Below, piece by piece: positions 63,311 through 64,000 of a stretch of 64,000 nucleotides of DNA. Both the position numbers and the translations under genes were made by a program. The stretch's first letter is position 1, and the number at the start of each line of letters is the position of its first letter. The notes beneath the pieces were generated by a model. That model saw only the letters and a list, made by a program, of their open reading frames with translations. It had not been told where the DNA came from and ran no database searches. Source of the DNA: Effrenium voratum (taxonomy: Eukaryota; Sar; Dinophyceae; Suessiales; Symbiodiniaceae); contig CAUJNA010003239.1 of assembly GCA_963377175.1 (NCBI GenBank), forward strand, positions 677,096 through 741,095, written 5' to 3'.

Positions 63311-64000
63311 ATGCACTCTAAACCAACTCTCAACCTACCACAAGCCGATCCTGACACCAAACTCCCATCCGCCAAGCTGCCTACCTGAAGCCGATGCGAT
63401 CGATCCCTCATGCGAAATTTGGCACAAGTTGGGTGGCGCTGGGAACTTCTCAGCCAAGCTTCTGAGTTTCCCGGATCGGATGGAACATTATCTCGGTGTC
63501 CGGACAACCATCCGCGCGAATGGTAGAATCGGTTGTAAACAGTGAGTGAGAATCGGCTCAACCAGCAAAAACCATGGAAGCTGGGTATATTCTATTATGT
63601 TCAAGCCCCTACTAGACATCATTTGCATGGAGAGTTCCTGGCTTCCACCCACTTGTAACGGGTTGCCAATTTAAACATAGCCATTTCCACCCGTGTACGG
63701 TTTCCTCTTAACATCGGCCGACATGGAGTCCACTCCGGCTGCCTGCTTCTTTGCTTGAAGCTTAGCAGCCTGTCAAGCTCACGGTCGCTTTGGAGCTCTG
63801 CTGACAGATTTACAGTCGGGGATCCATTCTGAGTTCGACAAAGCTCGTTGATGTGCCCCCCAACTTGCTGGTGCTCAGTAGGGAAGTGGGAAGAAATCAG
63901 GGATTCCCTTAAAGGAAACCACCATTTGGATGGTTTACAGGGGGCCATTCCCTCAATCGCACCAGCAAGCTAAGTGACGGATCCCCACTTAGACGGCACA
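63311..64000. other. Spacer, nothing recognised
   Basis: No repeat copy or exon is supported. A motif GCACCAGCAAG near 63959 also occurs near 24487 but is too short to interpret. Confidence 0.35.

Overview
The window looks like nuclear DNA of a dinoflagellate. The clues are a near-perfect copy of the dinoflagellate spliced-leader sequence at 1092-1113, very small GC3-rich exons scattered through kilobase-sized repeat-filled introns, several splice donors that read GC instead of GT, and many short terminal-inverted-repeat (TIR) elements. There is no bacterial gene organisation. Most long open frames are shadows of tandem repeats or of decayed mobile DNA.

Left part (1-25.5 kb). A plus-strand split gene is visible as small exons between about 9.5 and 24.8 kb, with one possible upstream exon at 234-292. 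Exon phases agree along the chain from 14987 to 20747, but I do not recognise the protein. Between 1.09 and 7.23 kb sits a decayed tyrosine-recombinase (YR) retrotransposon, inserted in a TTGC microsatellite. Its order is Gag-like, cytosine-methyltransferase-like domain, reverse transcriptase remnant, RNase H, tyrosine recombinase, small Cys-containing C-terminal ORF. Its ends form the split direct repeat pattern A1-ORFs-B1-A2-B2, and the A repeat begins with the spliced-leader-like sequence.

Middle part (25.6-33.3 kb). An extremely AT-rich block of about 3.9 kb contains two inverted, decayed copies of a sequence whose GC-rich relative lies at 32.35-33.3 kb, including a 38-bp minisatellite. 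The + strand is C-poor on the left of the block and G-poor on the right, so both arms lost G on the same strand of the repeated unit.

Right part (33-64 kb). Genes here read on the minus strand. The best one is a nine-exon TspO/MBR (translocator protein) family gene, 54537 down to 41964. It has a signal-peptide-like first exon, and its helix motifs fall in family order with compatible splice phases. Exons with pentatricopeptide-repeat (PPR) motifs lie on both sides of it (58.2 kb; 39.9 and 38.3 kb). The introns hold at least six TIR or repeat families, and a 0.8-kb minisatellite whose units carry the telomere-type heptamer CCCTAAA. The last 4 kb hold a (TAA)n tract and a low-GC, coding-like decayed stretch.

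All exon calls rest on reading frame, codon bias and splice sites judged by eye. No alignment or search was run.
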